In this document: positions 1 to 7,444 of the stretch, piece by piece | How the letters are laid out: each line of letters starts with the position of its first letter | How positions within the stretch are numbered: the stretch's first letter is position 1 | DNA from: Fidelibacterota bacterium | GTDB lineage: Bacteria; Fidelibacterota; Marinisomatia; SCGC-AAA003-L08; TS1B11 | DNA: 64,000 nt | Assembly (NCBI GenBank): GCA_004124295.1 | Contig: SCKI01000002.1 | Coordinates: forward strand, 1 to 64,000 | Reading direction: 5' to 3' | The notes under the pieces: model-generated | Seen by the model: the letters and a program-made list of their open reading frames with translations, nothing else | Database searches by the model: none | Told to the model about the DNA's origin: nothing | Made by a program: the position numbers and the translations under genes

Positions 1-770
1 CCAAGCATCCGGAACTGCTGCTGACCCGCCAGTGGCGCGCTCTCTGGCCGCGAGGATTTAACGAAGGGCACAATGCAGTGGCCGTGGTCACCAGCTGCAA
101 ATCGGGTCAACATCTGGTGGCTGAAGCGAGCTTCGTGCTGCCCTCATCGATGGAACTTGACCTTGATGCCCTGGAACTGTCGCTCAAGGATGAGGCCTAC
201 GCTCCCGGTTCACAGGAACTGATTGAGCCCACAGCAGGTAATCCCCTGGAAACTCTCTCCAGTTTGGTGCAAGGCATCAACGGTTTCCTGGAGAGTCTGG
301 CCAGCAAGCAGGCGCCTCTGGCTTCACCGGACCCATTCGGTAGTATCAAGCCGCGCCCATTGAGTCCGGCTTCTCCCCTGTCGATTCAGCGGCCGTGGGA
401 GAGGCATGCACCCCAGGACATCACACAGGTGGAGGATATCCGCGAGGCGATGCGCAAAAGCCCGTTCCTGCCTGAGTGGTATGCCACGATCTCGAGCCAG
501 AAAGTAGCGGATGATCTGCTCACCCGGCTGGCTGAAGGCTACCTCCATCAACGATCTCTGGGACGCACCAGCGGCCTCAAAGACTACTTCGAGCAGTACA
601 CAGCCTACCTGAAAAAAGAGAACAAGGTGCACGAGTTCTGCAGCTACAAAGGGAAACCGGTGAAACTCGACGACCGCAGTTTCTGCACTGAGAGCTACTG
701 CAGCAAGAAACCGTTTCAGGCCGTCTGCCCCCGCTCGTCACTGCGCTTCGGTGCTCACCCTGATGACTAA
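1..770 (+). CDS. Hypothetical protein, 5' end outside the window
   Basis: The frame is open from the first bases of the window, so the protein starts upstream; the internal GTG at 78 is probably not the true start. I do not recognise a family. The visible part is hydrophilic, with a Pro/Ser-rich linker about 90-130 codons from the left edge and a C-terminal stretch carrying four cysteines (in FCS, FCTESYCS and AVCP) that could be a zinc-binding ribbon. It sits 24 bp upstream of a sliding-clamp homologue and is probably co-transcribed with it and with the two following genes. That company suggests a role in DNA metabolism of a mobile element, which is inference only. Confidence 0.6.
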   Translation, partial: KHPELLLTRQWRALWPRGFNEGHNAVAVVTSCKSGQHLVAEASFVLPSSMELDLDALELSLKDEAYAPGSQELIEPTAGNPLETLSSLVQGINGFLESLASKQAPLASPDPFGSIKPRPLSPASPLSIQRPWERHAPQDITQVEDIREAMRKSPFLPEWYATISSQKVADDLLTRLAEGYLHQRSLGRTSGLKDYFEQYTAYLKKENKVHEFCSYKGKPVKLDDRSFCTESYCSKKPFQAVCPRSSLRFGAHPDD

Positions 771-794
771 ACCAAATAACGAAAGGAGGCCTTT

Positions 795-1910
795 ATGCTG
801 GCCACACTCAAACGCCTGCTGCCCATGGCCGAGAAGGTCGTGGACCGCCGGTCACCACTATCCATTCTTAAGACCCTCTGCCTGGAAAACAAGACGGCTC
901 GTGTCACCGATCTGGAGAGCACGCTGGTGGTGCCGATCGATAACGGCATGTCTGCGTGTCTGCCTCTTGATCTACTCAGGAAGCTGCTTAAATCAAAGCC
1001 CACCAATCTGCAGATCGAGCCGTCCGGGTCTCGCCTGGTGCTGGTTCATGATGGCCGGCGGCTGAGCTTCAAAGGGCTACAAACGGGCGATTTCCCGGAG
1101 ATACCATCTGGAAAGTTCAAGGAGATCGGTAAGTGGCCCCAGGAGCTCTTTGGAGAGCTGTTGCTGCAGAGCCGGTTCACTTCGACAGATGATTTAAAAC
1201 CGAGTCTTCAAGGCGTTCATCTGGTGCAGATCGGCAACGAGCTGGAGACGCAGGCGACCGACTCCCATCTCCTTCGCTTTCGCCGGGGCTTAAAAATTAG
1301 TGCCGGTAAGCCGTTTGAAGGGACGCTGCCGGTGAAGCCTCTGCAACTGCTGGCACGGATCGCCAGAGGCAACACGACAGTTTCTGCAACGAATGATCAT
1401 CTGCGCTTCTCCCTCCCCGGCGAGATCACGCTCTACGTCCGCCTCATAAGCGAGAAATACCCGGATGTGGCCAGCGTCATCCCCAAGGCGTTCACCGGTA
1501 GCGCTGTTGTGAATCGGGAGGAGTTGCTGGCTCTGGTTAAAGCGGCCATGCCGTTTGCAGACCGGGAGACCAACCTGATGATGCTCGAGATGGGAGAAGG
1601 TTCAGCGATCATAACCGTTGAGGACCAGCAGGTAGAGACGAAGTGGGAGGCGACCCTGAAGCTCTCTGAACAACAAGGCGGCACTCTGCGCATCGGCTTC
1701 AACTTAAAACTGCTCGAGCGTCTGCTGTCGCTGCAGCAGTCGCCGACTGTTCTCTGGCAGTTCACCAACGCTTCCAGCGCCTCCATGTTCACCGAAATCG
1801 GCGAGCAGTGGCATTCCGGCGCGAAAACCATACTCATGCCTATCAGGATCAAAGAGGAGAAAACTCATGATAACCAAGAACGTGATCATCGACAAACCGC
1901 AGCGGCTTGA
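795..1910 (+). CDS. DNA polymerase III beta subunit (sliding clamp)-like protein
   Basis: 371 residues, close to the roughly 366 of DnaN. N-terminal residues 11-45 fit the clamp start (SPLSILKTLCLE followed by a TDLES segment, like the STLPIL...TDLE pattern). Residues 215-230 (SEKYPDVASVIPK) match the conserved FPDYxxVIP turn before domain III. The end has a GFNLKLLERLL strand-helix and MPIRI near residue 348, equivalent to the terminal MPMRL of clamps. A tail of about 19 residues continues past MPIRI and overlaps the next gene by 44 bp, which is unusual. A strong ribosome site (AAAGGAGG) precedes the ATG. A clamp tethers polymerases to DNA; a divergent copy beside radC and unknown genes suggests a mobile element's own processivity factor. 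Sequence-based recognition by eye; a structure prediction would settle it. Confidence 0.7.
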   Translation: MLATLKRLLPMAEKVVDRRSPLSILKTLCLENKTARVTDLESTLVVPIDNGMSACLPLDLLRKLLKSKPTNLQIEPSGSRLVLVHDGRRLSFKGLQTGDFPEIPSGKFKEIGKWPQELFGELLLQSRFTSTDDLKPSLQGVHLVQIGNELETQATDSHLLRFRRGLKISAGKPFEGTLPVKPLQLLARIARGNTTVSATNDHLRFSLPGEITLYVRLISEKYPDVASVIPKAFTGSAVVNREELLALVKAAMPFADRETNLMMLEMGEGSAIITVEDQQVETKWEATLKLSEQQGGTLRIGFNLKLLERLLSLQQSPTVLWQFTNASSASMFTEIGEQWHSGAKTILMPIRIKEEKTHDNQERDHRQTAAA

Positions 1911-2667
1911 GGACGAGATCGAAGGGTTCAAGCTCGACGCCATCGACGAGGAAAAGAACTACACGGCGGCGCGACTGCGCCTCTGCAGAGACTCGCAGAG
2001 CCATGAGCCGGTGCTGTTCTACAGCCAGGAACTTTCGCGGAACTTCAAGAATCCGGAAGACCCGTTTGCCAGGCGCCACCTGATCCGGGCCTTTGTGCCG
2101 GGCCAGTTTGAGGCGGCGGCGGATGAGGTCATCACGGGCAAGTTTCAGGATGCCCTGCTGGCCCACAAACCGGCCATCTCTGACTACTCACCTCTCTCTG
2201 ACATTCACTCAGAAAAGATGTCGCTCTTCATGGATGAGGAGACGGCTCAGTTTCTGGAGGATCAGGAGATCCGCATTGACGGCTTGTCTGAGGACTTCCA
2301 GGGAATCGAATCGGTCTCCGCCAACCCCTACATGGAGGGCATCGCCCTTGACGCCTCGCAGCTCAAAAAGGAGCTGGCCAAGATCAAGGCGCAATGCGCC
2401 GTGATCAAAGGCAAGATGGCCGATCACTTTGAGGAGCCGATTGAGCCCAATCTTATATCGGAAGATGTTTTCGCTGAAGCCCTTGCCCGGCAGACCAAAG
2501 TGCCGCAGGGGTTGGTGCAGTCCTATATGCTCGTTCGCGAGCAGATGAACGAGGTTGAGGCGCAGCTGGGCGAGTTTGATGCAGCCGTTTTCTCTGAAAC
2601 AGCGAGCAAGATCAGACTGCCCAAAGCGGTCGAGTCATTTCCGCTCCTGCCGGCTCTGGCGAGCTAG
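1867..2667 (+). CDS. Hypothetical protein in the clamp-radC operon
   Basis: 266 residues, no family recognised. It is acidic, without signal peptide or membrane segment, with probable helical/coiled stretches around residues 160-190 (LKKELAKIKAQCAVIKGK) and 215-240. The ATG overlaps the end of the clamp-like gene by 44 bp and has a GAGGAGA ribosome site within that gene, so translation is probably coupled. It is followed 11 bp later by the RadC-like gene. The position suggests a helper of element replication or repair; nothing in the sequence proves this. Confidence 0.6.
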   Translation: MITKNVIIDKPQRLEDEIEGFKLDAIDEEKNYTAARLRLCRDSQSHEPVLFYSQELSRNFKNPEDPFARRHLIRAFVPGQFEAAADEVITGKFQDALLAHKPAISDYSPLSDIHSEKMSLFMDEETAQFLEDQEIRIDGLSEDFQGIESVSANPYMEGIALDASQLKKELAKIKAQCAVIKGKMADHFEEPIEPNLISEDVFAEALARQTKVPQGLVQSYMLVREQMNEVEAQLGEFDAAVFSETASKIRLPKAVESFPLLPALAS

Positions 2668-2678
2668 AAAGGAGTATC

Positions 2679-3134
2679 ATGGAACATGAGAATCTGCTCA
2701 GCCGGGTTTCGGATGAGGATCTGCGGGAGGCCTACTCGGCCCGCTTCTCCATGAAGATGGGCGAGGTGTTCACCGGCAGCGCCCAGGTGGCCGATCACCT
2801 GCAGGCCATGCTGGGCGGTCGGACCCGGGAGACCGTGGTGGCCATCTTCCTCAACGCTCGGAACGCCTTCATCGGCAGCGAAATCTGCTTCGAGGGGAGT
2901 GTCAGTCAGGCGGGGATCTTCCCTCGGGAGATCGTCAAGGTGGCGCTGCTGAAAAACGCCGCCTCAATCATCATCGGGCACAACCATCCCAGTGGGCAGA
3001 CTCGTCCCAGCAAGGATGATCAGGAGATCACACGGAAAATCAAACGGGCCTGCGAATTAGTGGACATCCCACTCTTGGACCACGTGATTGTCGGTGATGG
3101 CTACTTCTCATTCGCCGACAGCGGCATGCTGTAG
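2679..3134 (+). CDS. RadC-family JAB/MPN+ domain protein
   Basis: 151 residues that are nearly all RadC-type JAB domain. The JAMM metal motif is complete: HNHPSG at residues 101-106 with Ser111 and Asp113/Asp114 following. The N-terminal helix-hairpin-helix part of chromosomal RadC is missing, as in the short RadC-like proteins (YkfG/YeeS type) of genomic islands. The motif predicts a zinc-dependent hydrolase; the biological role of the family is unresolved. A GAAAGGAG ribosome site lies ahead of the ATG, and the gene closes a four-gene run with the clamp homologue. The assignment to the family is firm, the function is not. Confidence 0.9.
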   Translation: MEHENLLSRVSDEDLREAYSARFSMKMGEVFTGSAQVADHLQAMLGGRTRETVVAIFLNARNAFIGSEICFEGSVSQAGIFPREIVKVALLKNAASIIIGHNHPSGQTRPSKDDQEITRKIKRACELVDIPLLDHVIVGDGYFSFADSGML

Positions 3135-3210
3135 GCCTCTCCTTGTCCTAATTGAAAGTCACTCGTAACTTGGTGATGCGCGAACAAGCACGACAATTGT
3201 GTCATGCTAC

Positions 3211-3339
3211 ACAGGAGCATCCGCATTTGCGGATCAACTCGGGATGGAGTTATTACTCCCCCCTGAATTACATCCCTCGTGGATGCTCGTGTGTGCTTGT
3301 TTCCGCAAACGCCTCGAGTTTTCAGGGGGGATTTTTTTA
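3211..3339 (+). ncRNA. Candidate structured RNA ending in an intrinsic terminator
   Basis: Several helices can be drawn in this non-coding stretch. 3219-3234 is a 7-bp hairpin (ATCCGCA/TGCGGAT). 3246-3259 is GGAGT-TATT-ACTCC. A 10-bp stem CCCCCCTGAA (3258-3267) pairs perfectly with TTCAGGGGGG (3321-3330) and is followed by seven T. Inside the closed loop are CATCC/GGATG (3271-3285) and CTCG/CGAG (3286-3289 with 3315-3318) capped by GTTT/AAAC (3299-3310). The result is a multibranch structure with a terminator. It could be a small RNA, or a leader controlling the downstream DUF1232 gene by attenuation. I do not recognise a known family. A long ORF frame crosses it but the likely gene start is downstream. 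Confidence 0.4.
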
Positions 3340-3402
3340 GCTATCCTCTCGCTCTGTGGATCACTCGGGAGAGCATCTGACACAAGCATGGGGGGACTAA
3401 TA

Positions 3403-3786
3403 ATGGCAGAGCAGAAATCGGATCTTAGTAAAGAGTATTCTGATGATAGTTTCTGGAAAAAGGTCCAGAAGTTTGCCTTAAAAGCAGGCCGGGAAGTACT
3501 GGAAAAAGCGCTGGTCATGTATTATTGCCTGCAGGATTCTGATACACCCGCGAAGGCCAAAGCGGTGATTATCGGGGCGCTCGCTTATTTTATTTGGCCG
3601 CTCGATGCTATCCCAGACATGATAATTCCGAGTGGGTACGCTGATGATTTGGGAGTCCTTGCTGCCGCGTTGGTTGTCATCAGTGCTCATGTGAAGCAAG
3701 AGCATAGGGATGCTGCTGAAGAAAAACTTTTAGAATGGTTCGGCGATCTATCATCTAAAACCAAAGAGCAGGCGGGTAAACCATGA
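3403..3786 (+). CDS. DUF1232 (YkvA-like) membrane protein
   Basis: 127 residues from the ATG at 3403, chosen because a GGGGGA ribosome site stands just ahead; the longer frame from 3199 would run through the structured non-coding stretch. The segment ALAYFIWPLDAIPD followed by GYADDLGVLAAALVV is the DUF1232 signature: a membrane-inserting helix, a PxDxIPD turn and a second helix. The C-terminus is charged. The family is widespread and has no settled function. The stop codon overlaps the next start (ATGA), so the two proteins are translationally coupled and probably act together at the membrane. Confidence 0.85.
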   Translation: MAEQKSDLSKEYSDDSFWKKVQKFALKAGREVLEKALVMYYCLQDSDTPAKAKAVIIGALAYFIWPLDAIPDMIIPSGYADDLGVLAAALVVISAHVKQEHRDAAEEKLLEWFGDLSSKTKEQAGKP

Positions 3787-4472
3787 CAGATTTACTCAAT
3801 TCGCCAAGTTTTGATCCTTTCATGCTGGGATTCGGATCGATGATCGGGCTCTTGCTGATCTGGAAAGTCGTCCGGTACCTTTACTATTGGCGCCAAGCCA
3901 GCAACTATTCCACAGCTCTATATGATGTGCCCGATGGTGATGACAAATATGAAAGTGCCATTGAGGTCACAAAAGCATATAAAAAGAGGCTTCGATTCCA
4001 AAAGAGCATCAATCCCAAATGGGTTGAACCACTCGTAGTTGAAGTACCGGCCCTTATTAAGGATATTGCAAAGGTCTACTACCCTGAATCTTCAGACCCT
4101 GTCATGGCGCCAGGCATGAGTCAGTTTGCCAGAGCCGTTCAACTCATCGCCGGAGATATCTCCAACTTTCTTGAGGATACCTGGATTGGCCGGCGTATTG
4201 ATGTCAGTGGTAATACAGCCAGGCAAATCACAAGCGGCGTGAATAAATGGCGGCAGAAGAAATGGCTGAAGGGATTCTTCAAAATTTATGAGAAAGTCAG
4301 CCCTGTTTGGCAGGCAATCAGATATAAATCTCCATTCATGTGGGCCGGCCTCTTGGGGAAAAATGCCGGAGTGCGATATCTGCAACCCAAGATAATCGAC
4401 ATAGTCGCGAGACGGTCCATCCAGCTCTACAGCGGGCAACTGAGCAACACCCGGGAGGAGCTCAAACAGTAG
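3783..4472 (+). CDS. Hypothetical membrane-anchored protein
   Basis: 229 residues with one clear N-terminal membrane helix (about residues 14-32, GFGSMIGLLLIWKVV) followed by a basic cytoplasm-type region. No family recognised. It overlaps the DUF1232 gene by 4 bp (ATGA), the usual mark of coupled translation, and is followed by a probable terminator, so the two form a closed bicistronic unit. Base composition is noticeably more AT-rich than the genes before 3.1 kb. Confidence 0.65.
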   Translation: MTDLLNSPSFDPFMLGFGSMIGLLLIWKVVRYLYYWRQASNYSTALYDVPDGDDKYESAIEVTKAYKKRLRFQKSINPKWVEPLVVEVPALIKDIAKVYYPESSDPVMAPGMSQFARAVQLIAGDISNFLEDTWIGRRIDVSGNTARQITSGVNKWRQKKWLKGFFKIYEKVSPVWQAIRYKSPFMWAGLLGKNAGVRYLQPKIIDIVARRSIQLYSGQLSNTREELKQ

Positions 4473-4508
4473 GGATGCTCAAATAAGGTCCACTAATGAC
4501 CACGCATT

Positions 4509-4540
4509 AAAAGCCACTCGATCATTAGGTGGCCTTTTTT
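4509..4540 (+). terminator. Rho-independent terminator
   Basis: AAAAGCCAC, an 11-base loop, then GTGGCCTTTTTT: a short GC stem flanked by A and T runs, 37 bases after the stop of the membrane-anchored protein. It closes the DUF1232 operon. The rest of the gap up to 4948 (about 400 bases) shows no convincing gene; it presumably contains the promoter of the surface module. Confidence 0.7.
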
Positions 4541-4948
4541 AGCTACCATCTCGGCTTCTGGCTAAAACCCAGTACTATGGGGTCAGAAACAGGTTTTGCG
4601 AGCGTACAGAGGTGCTGAGGGGATGCGTACGGGATTGTGGAGGATAGATTCACGCCGTCTCATGAGATATCGAGAATATCAAAGGTAACTATCTGCTTGA
4701 TTGTGGCTCTGTAGGCCCTCGATGTATCTGGCTAAAGATCGACATGCCATCGGTCTCTGGCAGAGGAAATATCCCCCGACCCGGAAGAAAACTCCTTCAC
4801 AAAAGTCTCGCGGTTAGATTGCCCAGTCGATACGCTAGTATTACATTTGCACAGTTCGTGAGAACAGTATTGAATCATCGTTATTAATCACCCACTTAGG
4901 CGGGCACCCAAAACTGTTCCGTCAGGGGGAGCGAGGCGCTCATTTCTA

Positions 4949-6613
4949 ATGTTTTTCCGACGTTGCATGCCACTTCTCTTCATGCCGATGGTTCTGATCG
5001 GCCAAGAATCAATCGCGGTTTTGAATCTAGAGGGTACCGGGATATCAGAAAGTGAAGCGATAGGCCTTACAGATCGATTCCGGACCGACTTAGTCAGAAC
5101 CAATCTGGTCACCGTTGTGGAGCGTGGTCAGATGGAGAGCATCCTTGCTGAGCAAGACTTTCAACTGGCAGGTTGCACTTCCGAAGAGTGTGCAGTAGAG
5201 GTGGGGCAATTGCTCGGTGTGACATTAATGGTAGCGGGTACCATTGGGAAAATCGGCTCCACCTACATCATTGACATCCGCATGATTGACGTTGAATCCG
5301 GGCGAATTAGAATGTCGCTCAAGAAAGACTACCGAGGCGAAGTGGATGGCCTGCTCCCTATCATCACAGATCTCGCGAATGAATTGGCTGGCGGATCTGG
5401 ACGCGAAATAGTGCCCCCAACTCCTGTAGTGCGATCTGCGACCGTATCCATTAGTTCAGACCCTTCGGGTGCAGAAGTGATGATGGAGGGTGTCGAGATC
5501 GGTGTCACGCCAATATTTAATTTTGAAGTTATTGCCGACCGTCGAAACGTTATCTCGTTCGCTCATGCCGGTTATGCCGTACTGGACACAGCAGTCAATG
5601 CCGCCAGTGGACAGGATTTTCAGTTGCACGCTACCTTGATCCCAGTGGCGAGTTGGCTTTCTGTTTCGGCCACTCCTAAAAACGTAGCGGTGACTATCAG
5701 CGGTCGACGAGTACCCAGATTGCCTTTGCGCGATGAGATGCTTGAGGCGGATTCATCTTACGCCATATCATTCTCGAAGAAAGGATTCCAGTCATACGAT
5801 ACCTTGTTGTATGCTATTCGGGGAGATCATCATGAGCTAAATCCACATCTTGTGGAAAACTCATTCTTAACTGTCGGCACTGACCCATCTGGAGCCCAAG
5901 TTCTGATTAACGGTCGAGTATTCGGCAAGTCCCCTTTTCAATATCGTGAATTGTTATCCGGCGGCACCTACGCCATATCAATCCAATATCCTCAGTATCG
6001 AACGATCGACACCACCATTACGACTACGGCGGGGAGTAGGCATGAATTGTCGATACTGATGAACCGAATTACCAACTGGCTCTTCATCCAAGGAGATAAG
6101 GGTGCCCAAGTCATTATTGACAGTAAGAATTACGGCTATCTGCCAATCAATAAAATTGAGTTACCTACAGGTAGTTACCAACTCGATTTTACTAAGCCAG
6201 AGTATTTTCCCTATAGCGAACAGGTCCAGATCGAAGAGAACAATGAGTCGGTGCTTGAATTCAATATGAAGAAGAAACCAAAACTTCCAGCCTTGGCGGC
6301 ATCCCTAATCCTTCCGGGTACGGGGCAGTTATACCAAGGCTACCGGAAAAAAGGGATTGTGATGTTTTTAGGTGTGGCAGGACTGGCCTATTTCGCCGCG
6401 CAAAGTGAGATCTCGTTTCGAGCAGATGTGGATACCTTCGAGGCGGATCGCGCCATATACCGGGCAGCTGGCGATTTAAATGAGATCGAGGCTGCTCGTC
6501 TCAATATGGAAACTAGCTTTAATGCTATGAAAGAAAGCGAGAGGTCAAGGAATACCCTTTGGGGTCTCCTTGCCGGTGCATGGACGATCAATATTCTGGA
6601 TGTGGCCTTCTAG
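4949..6613 (+). CDS. CsgG/TolB-like N-terminus with tandem PEGA domains and C-terminal membrane segment
   Basis: 554 residues. A signal peptide covers about residues 1-18 (ending GQES). Residues 20-150 read as the CsgG-like/penicillin-binding-activator LpoB-like fold often seen before PEGA repeats (IAVLNLEGTGISESEA, VVERGQMESILAEQ, CTSEECAVEVGQLLGV). Four PEGA-type repeats follow, near residues 163, 232, 305 and 375 (for example DPSGAEVMMEGVEIGVTP and DPSGAQVLINGRVFGKSP). Residues 445-490 (LPGTGQLYQGYRKKGIVMFLG) match the DUF5683 type of membrane end. An outer-surface or periplasmic role is likely. It starts a three-gene run with a cohesin-like lipoprotein and a giant T9SS protein. The ribosome site is weak. 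Confidence 0.75.
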   Translation: MFFRRCMPLLFMPMVLIGQESIAVLNLEGTGISESEAIGLTDRFRTDLVRTNLVTVVERGQMESILAEQDFQLAGCTSEECAVEVGQLLGVTLMVAGTIGKIGSTYIIDIRMIDVESGRIRMSLKKDYRGEVDGLLPIITDLANELAGGSGREIVPPTPVVRSATVSISSDPSGAEVMMEGVEIGVTPIFNFEVIADRRNVISFAHAGYAVLDTAVNAASGQDFQLHATLIPVASWLSVSATPKNVAVTISGRRVPRLPLRDEMLEADSSYAISFSKKGFQSYDTLLYAIRGDHHELNPHLVENSFLTVGTDPSGAQVLINGRVFGKSPFQYRELLSGGTYAISIQYPQYRTIDTTITTTAGSRHELSILMNRITNWLFIQGDKGAQVIIDSKNYGYLPINKIELPTGSYQLDFTKPEYFPYSEQVQIEENNESVLEFNMKKKPKLPALAASLILPGTGQLYQGYRKKGIVMFLGVAGLAYFAAQSEISFRADVDTFEADRAIYRAAGDLNEIEAARLNMETSFNAMKESERSRNTLWGLLAGAWTINILDVAF

Positions 6614-6622
6614 GGTAGATCG

Positions 6623-7438
6623 ATGATCTTCAATCCGAAAACAGTCAAACCTGTATGGATAGCCTATCTGAGTCTTCTGCTCTGGCTAAGCTGCGGGTCC
6701 TCACCCGATGAACTGATATTTGATAATCCTCTTGATCCCGAAGGCGATGATTTCATCCCGCCAGTGACAACCATCCTCGCATCTCCGCCGGATACGCTCG
6801 CGATTGCCACCGCCCATTTTTCTTGGACTGGAAGTCACGAGGATTTGGAGTTTGCCTATAGACTCAATGATAATGATTTCTCAATTTGGACCCTAGACAC
6901 TACAATTACCCTCGACTATCTGGACGAGGGGGATTATTCTTTCCAGGTGAAATCCAGGTATGCGACGGGAGTGGAAGAGGCTATCCCCGCCGAGGCGAAT
7001 TTCACCGTTGATGCCGTGCCCCCTCAATCGCTTCTGCTCTACCCGTATCGTGTCCTGGCCACAGTGGGAGACACCATATCAGTTGAATTGCAGGCGCACG
7101 ACATTATGGGTCTAACCGTGCTTGATTTTCGTCTCGGGTATGATTCGACTGCAATCAATCCAATTACATCTACAGCCGGGCCATTTTTGGCAAAGGACGG
7201 TGGATCTCTTATTATCATCGAAGAATTTGATCCCTATTGGCATATCAACATTGGGGTCGCGCAAGGTCCGGGCGCAGGTGTTTCGGGCACCGGCTCAATT
7301 CTCACTTTCCGATTTGAACTCGTTTCTGCGGCCGAGGATAGTATCTCTGTAATAATTGAAAGCGCGCGCGGGCCGACTGATACCGCCGTGGAAATCTTAT
7401 CGACAAGGGGAACAGTTTTCCATTTCGTGGCAAACTGA
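6623..7438 (+). CDS. Lipoprotein with cohesin-like domain
   Basis: 271 residues. A type II signal peptide ends in LLWLSC (lipobox, Cys near residue 24). Residues 40-130 look like a fibronectin/Ig-like segment (FSWTGSHEDLEFAYRLN). Residues 143-270 resemble a cohesin fold: VGDTISVELQAHDI, LTVLDFRLGYDSTAI, then GTGSILTFRFELVS. Cohesins bind dockerins in cellulosomes and related surface complexes. The next gene, 6 bp downstream, codes for a T9SS-exported protein with a dockerin-like segment, so this lipoprotein could be its surface anchor. The fold is recognised from its strand pattern only, without database support. Confidence 0.65.
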   Translation: MIFNPKTVKPVWIAYLSLLLWLSCGSSPDELIFDNPLDPEGDDFIPPVTTILASPPDTLAIATAHFSWTGSHEDLEFAYRLNDNDFSIWTLDTTITLDYLDEGDYSFQVKSRYATGVEEAIPAEANFTVDAVPPQSLLLYPYRVLATVGDTISVELQAHDIMGLTVLDFRLGYDSTAINPITSTAGPFLAKDGGSLIIIEEFDPYWHINIGVAQGPGAGVSGTGSILTFRFELVSAAEDSISVIIESARGPTDTAVEILSTRGTVFHFVAN

Positions 7439-7444
7439 ACAGAG

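Noticed and set aside
3199-3402. N-terminal extension of the DUF1232 gene
   Set aside because: The frame crosses the hairpin-rich stretch and the T run; the ATG at 3403 has a proper ribosome site and the domain starts after it.
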